From assembly GCA_050742535.1 (NCBI GenBank), contig JBOGIQ010000256.1, forward strand, positions 1-9,056: DNA of 9,056 bases, written 5' to 3'. Made by a program: the position numbers and the translations under genes. Each line of letters opens with the position of its first letter. The stretch's first letter is position 1. The stretch comes from Gp6-AA40 sp050742535 (GTDB lineage: Bacteria; Acidobacteriota; Vicinamibacteria; Vicinamibacterales; UBA2999). Under the pieces are notes generated by a model, which did not search any database, was not told where the DNA came from, and saw only the letters and a program-made list of their open reading frames with translations. This document shows, piece after piece, positions 6,124-9,056 of the stretch.

Positions 6124-6981
6124 GTGATCAAGCTTCAGATCGATACGCTGACGAAGCGCTACTACGTCGAGCGTGACGGGCGACAGGTCCTCGCGCTCGC
6201 CGATGTGTCGCTATCGGTGGAAGCCGGGGAATTCGTCGCCATCGTCGGCCCGAGCGGGTGCGGGAAAACCACCCTGCTCAACATCGTTGCCGGTCTGCTG
6301 ACCTACGACCACGGCTCGGTCGCGATCGACGGCGCGGCGATCCGCGGCCCCGGCATCAATCGCGCCGTCGTCTTTCAACACGCCAGCCTGCTGCCATGGC
6401 GGACCATCGCCGGCAACATCCGCTACGGCATGGAGCTGCAGAAGCGATTCGACGAGGCGGCGATGCGCGAGCGTACGAATGCGTTCGTGACGCTCGTCGG
6501 CCTCGCCGGTTTCGAACGGCACTATCCGTCCGAGCTGTCGGGCGGCATGCAGCAGCGCGTCAACCTCGCCCGCGCACTGGCGTCCGATCCCGCCGTACTG
6601 CTGATGGACGAGCCGTTCGCCGCCCTCGACGCGCAGACCCGCGAGCACATGCAGCTGGAGCTGCTGAAGATCTGGAGCCAGGCGCGGAAGACCGTGATTT
6701 TCATCACCCATCAGATCAACGAAGCGATCTACCTGGCCGATCGCGTTGCCGTCATGAGCCCCCGCCCGGGGCGCATCAAGGGCGTGTTCGCCGTGCCGTT
6801 CGACCGGCCGCGGCCGCTGGCGCTCAAGCGCGACCCGCGCTTCCTCGAGATCGAAGACGCCATCTGGCAGATGGTCGAGGACCAGCCGCAGCGGCTCGGC
6901 ATCGGCGCCCCTGAGGAGACCGGCACGCCTGAAAGGGGCGCTCTACGCCGTGGAGCGGTGCACAGCCCCGGGGCGGAGTGA
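6124..6981 (+). CDS. ABC transporter ATP-binding protein (SsuB/TauB-like)
   Basis: 285 residues, GTG start immediately after the preceding TAG, so no longer start is possible in this frame. It is the cytoplasmic ATPase that powers the adjacent permease. All motifs are intact: Walker A GPSGCGKTT (42-50), Q-loop VFQHASLLPW with Gln85, signature LSGGMQQR (138-145), Walker B VLLMDEPFAALD (158-169) and the switch His196 in ITHQINEA. MSPRPGRI (211-218) is typical of the nitrate/taurine/sulfonate subgroup. The last 25 residues (about 261-285) are polar and weakly conserved in appearance, longer than the core needs. Ribosome binding before the GTG is weak, fitting translational coupling with the binding protein. 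The permease starts one base after its stop. Confidence 0.92.
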   Translation: MIKLQIDTLTKRYYVERDGRQVLALADVSLSVEAGEFVAIVGPSGCGKTTLLNIVAGLLTYDHGSVAIDGAAIRGPGINRAVVFQHASLLPWRTIAGNIRYGMELQKRFDEAAMRERTNAFVTLVGLAGFERHYPSELSGGMQQRVNLARALASDPAVLLMDEPFAALDAQTREHMQLELLKIWSQARKTVIFITHQINEAIYLADRVAVMSPRPGRIKGVFAVPFDRPRPLALKRDPRFLEIEDAIWQMVEDQPQRLGIGAPEETGTPERGALRRGAVHSPGAE

Positions 6982-6982
6982 C

Positions 6983-7792
6983 ATGACGGTCGTCGACGAT
7001 CCCGATCTGCTGCCGCCGCCGCGCCGCTCGTTTTACCAGCGATACGAAGCGCTCATTCTTGGCGGAAGCGCCGTCATCGTGGCGATGATCGTCTGGGAAG
7101 CGCTGTGGGAAGCGGGCCGGATCTCGCCGCTGTTCTTCACCGGCCCGTCACAGGTCGCCGAGCGGTTCGTCGCGGAGTGGACGGAAGGACGCCTGAAGCA
7201 GGACATGCTGTACAGCGGCCGCAACTTCGTCGTCGGCGTCGGCCTGGCGATTTCGTCAGGCGTCGTGCTCGGCGTCGTCATCGGCTGGTACCGGCGGCTG
7301 GCGATGATCGTCGAGCCGTTCCTGACGGCGCTCTACTCGACCCCGCGCGTGGCGTTAATCCCGCTGGTGCTGATCTGGTTTGGCATCGGCATGTGGTCGA
7401 AGGTGTTCATCGTCTTCATCAATGCGTTCTTTCCCGTGCTGATCAACACGATCGGCGGCGTCCGGGCGATCGACCGCGATCTGCTGCGCGCCGCCCGTGC
7501 CTTTTGCGCCTCGGACTCGCAGATCTTCACGACCGTTGTCGTGCCGGGCTCCGTGCCGTTCATCCTGACCGGTGTCCGGCAAGCCGTGTCACTCGGCCTG
7601 ATCGGCGTTGTCGTCGGCGAGATGTTCGGTGGCAGCGAGGGGATCGGATATATGGTGAACTACGGCGGCCAGACATTTCAGACCGACACGGTGTTTCTCG
7701 GCGTGGTCATCATCGCCTTCGCCGGGATCGTGCTGACGTGGCTGGCTGAGAGGCTGGAACGCCACTTTTCACGCTGGCGACCGGAACGTTAG
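6983..7792 (+). CDS. ABC transporter permease (SsuC/TauC-like, BPD_transp_1)
   Basis: 269 residues, an inner-membrane protein of the binding-protein-dependent permease family, presumably a homodimer paired with the ATPase encoded just upstream. Hydrophobic segments lie near 23-43, 81-102, 123-135, 140-159, 190-213 and 236-254. The cytoplasmic coupling loop is visible as DLLRAARAFCASDSQIFTTV (166-185) followed by VVPGSVPFILTG, a variant of the EAA motif. TPRVALIPLVLIWFGIG (120-136) and GEMFGGSEGIGYM (212-224) are characteristic of the taurine/nitrate subgroup. ATG 6983 is chosen because GGAG (6975-6978) precedes it by 4 bases; an in-frame ATG at 6950 would add 11 non-conserved residues overlapping the ATPase gene. 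The gene ends 64 bases before the dioxygenase start, and that gap is nearly filled by a palindromic repeat. Confidence 0.9.
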   Translation: MTVVDDPDLLPPPRRSFYQRYEALILGGSAVIVAMIVWEALWEAGRISPLFFTGPSQVAERFVAEWTEGRLKQDMLYSGRNFVVGVGLAISSGVVLGVVIGWYRRLAMIVEPFLTALYSTPRVALIPLVLIWFGIGMWSKVFIVFINAFFPVLINTIGGVRAIDRDLLRAARAFCASDSQIFTTVVVPGSVPFILTGVRQAVSLGLIGVVVGEMFGGSEGIGYMVNYGGQTFQTDTVFLGVVIIAFAGIVLTWLAERLERHFSRWRPER

Positions 7793-7797
7793 CGATT

Positions 7798-7849
7798 GTA
7801 GTGTCCGCCTTGAGGCGGACCCTTTGGTCCGGCTGAAGCCGGACACTAC
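7798..7849. repeat. Bipartite palindromic interspersed repeat (full copy)
   Basis: A 52-base element whose ends are exact 10-bp inverted complements (GTAGTGTCCG at 7798-7807 and CGGACACTAC at 7840-7849). Inside are two hairpins: GTCCGCC/GGCGGAC at 7803-7820 and GTCCGGC/GCCGGAC at 7827-7844, joined by CCTTTG. It can fold either as two small stems or as one long outer stem. It fills the gap between the permease and dioxygenase genes. A second, partial copy lies at 8840-8889. It resembles REP-type repeats that I recall from Vicinamibacteria genomes. It could attenuate or stabilise the operon mRNA. Confidence 0.85.
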
Positions 7850-7856
7850 GAGGTTT

Positions 7857-8849
7857 ATGGCAGACATCGTCCTTGGCATCGGCTCGTCGCACGGGCCGCT
7901 TCTTTCCACGCCGCCCGAGCAGTGGGATCTGCGGGCCGCCGCGGACCGCGCCAACAAGAAGCACGCGTTTCGCGGCCAGACCTACGACTTCGAGGCGCTG
8001 TTGAAGGCGCGGGCGCCGGGATTCGCGCACGAAACCACCGTCGAGAAGCGCCGCGAGCGGTTCATGCAGTGCCGCAGCGCGCTCGAAACGCTCGGCCGCA
8101 AGTTCAATGAGGTGGCGCCCGAGGCGGTCGTGATCCTCGGCAACGATCAGCGCGAGTTCTTCACTGCCGGTCTGACCCCGGCGATCACGGTCTACCGCGG
8201 CCAGCAGATCAGCAACGTGCAGCACCTGAATGAGGATCAGCCGGGGCTGAACATCGCTGAGCCCGCGAACTCGCCAGAGGAAGGGGCCTCATATCCGGGC
8301 GCGACCGAGCTGGCCGACCACATCCTCCGGTCGCTCGGCGACGAGAACTTCGACCTCGCGCAATCGGACGAGACGCCAAGCGGGGCGCCGCGCGGCGGCA
8401 TCCCGCACGCCTACGGCTTCTTCTATCACACGATTCTTCAGGACCAGACGCCGCCGAGCGTCCCGATCATCCTGAACGTGCATTTCCCGCACAACACACC
8501 GAAGCTGCGCCGCTGCCTCGATCTCGGCCACGCGCTGTACCGCGCGATCAAGACGTTCAGCGGCTACAAACGGGTGGCCCTGATGGCGTCGGGCGGGCTG
8601 ACGCATTTCGTTATCGATGAAGAGTTCGATCAGCAGGTCATCGCGGGAATGCGGGCCGGCGATGAAGACCTGCTGGCAAAGCTGCCGGAGAGTTACTTCA
8701 GAGTCGGGACGGCGGAGATCAAGAACTGGTATCCCGTGATTGCCGCGATGAACGCCGCCGGGCTCCGGTACCACCAGGTGGATTACGTTCCCTGCTACCG
8801 CTCGGAGGCGGGCACCGGCAATGCGATGTGCTTCGCCTATTGGTCGTAG
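7857..8849 (+). CDS. LigB-type class III extradiol ring-cleavage dioxygenase
   Basis: 330 residues, cytoplasmic, of the LigB (catalytic beta subunit) superfamily that opens aromatic diols with Fe(II). The N-terminus GIGSSHGPLLSTP places His12 where LigB has its first iron ligand. ILGNDQREFF (93-102) aligns with the NDH segment of LigB but has Gln98 in place of His. GGIPHAYGFFYH (180-191), IILNVHFPHNTPKLRRCLDL (204-223) and ASGGLTHFVIDEEFDQQV (244-261), with Glu255/256 as the likely acidic iron ligand, follow, then YRSEAGTGNAMCFAYW at the end. A subfamily with GDDQ at that site exists as I remember it, so Gln98 may be subfamily-typical. No LigA-like small subunit is seen in the window. The start at 7857 removes an 11-residue extension encoded by the repeat upstream; GAGG lies 3 bases before. 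The stop TAG sits inside a second repeat copy. Confidence 0.85.
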   Translation: MADIVLGIGSSHGPLLSTPPEQWDLRAAADRANKKHAFRGQTYDFEALLKARAPGFAHETTVEKRRERFMQCRSALETLGRKFNEVAPEAVVILGNDQREFFTAGLTPAITVYRGQQISNVQHLNEDQPGLNIAEPANSPEEGASYPGATELADHILRSLGDENFDLAQSDETPSGAPRGGIPHAYGFFYHTILQDQTPPSVPIILNVHFPHNTPKLRRCLDLGHALYRAIKTFSGYKRVALMASGGLTHFVIDEEFDQQVIAGMRAGDEDLLAKLPESYFRVGTAEIKNWYPVIAAMNAAGLRYHQVDYVPCYRSEAGTGNAMCFAYWS

Positions 8850-8881
8850 TGTCCGCCTTCTTGGTCGTAGTGTCCGCCTTC
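8840..8881 (+). repeat. Exact 21-bp tandem duplication across the dioxygenase stop codon
   Basis: Bases 8840-8860 and 8861-8881 are identical. Each unit carries the last coding bases of the dioxygenase (TGGTCGTAG, Trp-Ser-stop) and the first bases of the palindromic repeat (TGTCCGCCTTC). Because the stop lies in the first unit, the duplication leaves the protein unchanged. Confidence 0.9.
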
Positions 8882-8889
8882 AGGCGGAC
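8868..8889. repeat. Half copy of the palindromic interspersed repeat
   Basis: GTAG followed by one hairpin, GTCCGCCT (8872-8879) and AGGCGGAC (8882-8889) with a 2-base loop (more realistically 7 bp and 4 bases). This equals the first half of the 7798-7849 element; the second hairpin and closing arm are missing. It lies 10 bases before the RraA-like start codon. Confidence 0.8.
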
Positions 8890-8899
8890 CTGGAATTGA

Positions 8900-9056
8900 A
8901 TGACTGACACTCTCGTTCGGCTTGCCCAGCTCGATGCGTGTGCGGTTTCCGACGCCCTCGATCGGCTTAGCCTGCCCGGCGCCGTCACCGGCATTCAGAG
9001 GCTGACGACGACGCGCCGGATCTCCGGGCACGTCATCACCGTCAAAATGGGGCGCG
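8900..9056 (+). CDS. RraA-like protein, 5' part (possible CHA/HMG aldolase), cut by right edge
   Basis: Only 52 codons are visible before the window ends. The start ATG at 8900 gives MTDTLVRLAQLDACAVSDAL, then DRLSLPGAVTGIQ and ISGHVITVKMGR. The pattern VSDALDRL, GAVTGI and SGHVITVK is the usual N-terminus of the RraA-like superfamily, which includes 4-carboxy-4-hydroxy-2-oxoadipate / 4-hydroxy-4-methyl-2-oxoglutarate aldolases (LigK, GalC type) and the RNase E regulator RraA. The position right after a LigB-type dioxygenase and downstream of a LigJ-like hydratase favours the aldolase reading, which would yield pyruvate and oxaloacetate. The metal-binding and catalytic residues lie beyond the edge, so this cannot be confirmed here. 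GGA about 7 bases upstream is a weak ribosome-binding site. Confidence 0.75.
   Translation, partial: MTDTLVRLAQLDACAVSDALDRLSLPGAVTGIQRLTTTRRISGHVITVKMGR

Noticed and set aside
6124..6129. Possible frameshift or fusion between binding protein and ATPase at TAG|GTG
   Set aside because: The two proteins have complete termini and the TAG is in frame for both readings. This is a normal abutting stop/start in a coupled operon.
7824..7856. Extension of the dioxygenase to ATG 7824 (MVRLKPDTTRF)
   Set aside because: These codons are the palindromic repeat read as protein. The family N-terminus starts at ADIVLGIGSSH.
7798..8889. Repeat copies considered as part of a CRISPR array or transposon ends
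   Set aside because: There are only two unequal copies about 1 kb apart, flanking a normal gene, with no regular spacers, no transposase and no target-site duplication matching an insertion sequence.

Overview
This 9,056-base, GC-rich window looks like chromosomal DNA of an acidobacterium, probably of the Vicinamibacteria type. That placement is an inference from three things: DUF6152-type secreted proteins, a Gly/Gln-rich secreted protein, and interspersed palindromes whose translation gives VRLKxDTT-like peptides, which I remember as common in that group. It is not a phylogenetic result. The window is densely coded; no gene-free stretch exceeds about 110 bases. I see no rRNA, tRNA, CRISPR array, transposase or phage gene.

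Left third, minus strand (1-2287): a compact run of four exported proteins, read leftwards. They are a 131-residue small secreted protein, a 374-residue protein with an N-terminal DUF6152 domain and a large C-terminal domain, a stand-alone 141-residue DUF6152 protein, and, after an 83-base gap holding a perfect 12-bp GC-rich hairpin, a Gly/Gln-rich secreted protein that runs off the left edge. The first three are 23-24 bases apart, each gap carrying a GGAGG ribosome-binding site. Their function is unknown.

Middle, minus strand (2398-3974): an ACMSD-like amidohydrolase whose TGA overlaps the ATG of a YdeI/OmpD-associated family gene (ATGA, translational coupling).

Right half, plus strand (4018-9056): starting only 43 bases from the divergent amidohydrolase, a probable aromatic-catabolism operon. 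It holds a LigJ-like 4-oxalomesaconate hydratase, then a complete nitrate/sulfonate/taurine-type ABC importer (periplasmic binding protein, ATPase, permease), a LigB-type class III extradiol dioxygenase, and the 5' end of an RraA-like gene, the fold of 4-carboxy-4-hydroxy-2-oxoadipate aldolase. Together they suggest uptake of a small aromatic acid, extradiol ring opening, hydration of 4-oxalomesaconate and aldol cleavage to pyruvate and oxaloacetate, as in gallate or protocatechuate 4,5-cleavage. The substrate is inferred, not shown. Two repeat elements of one family flank the dioxygenase gene. One is a full bipartite palindrome upstream; the other is a half copy with a 21-bp tandem duplication that lies over the dioxygenase stop codon.
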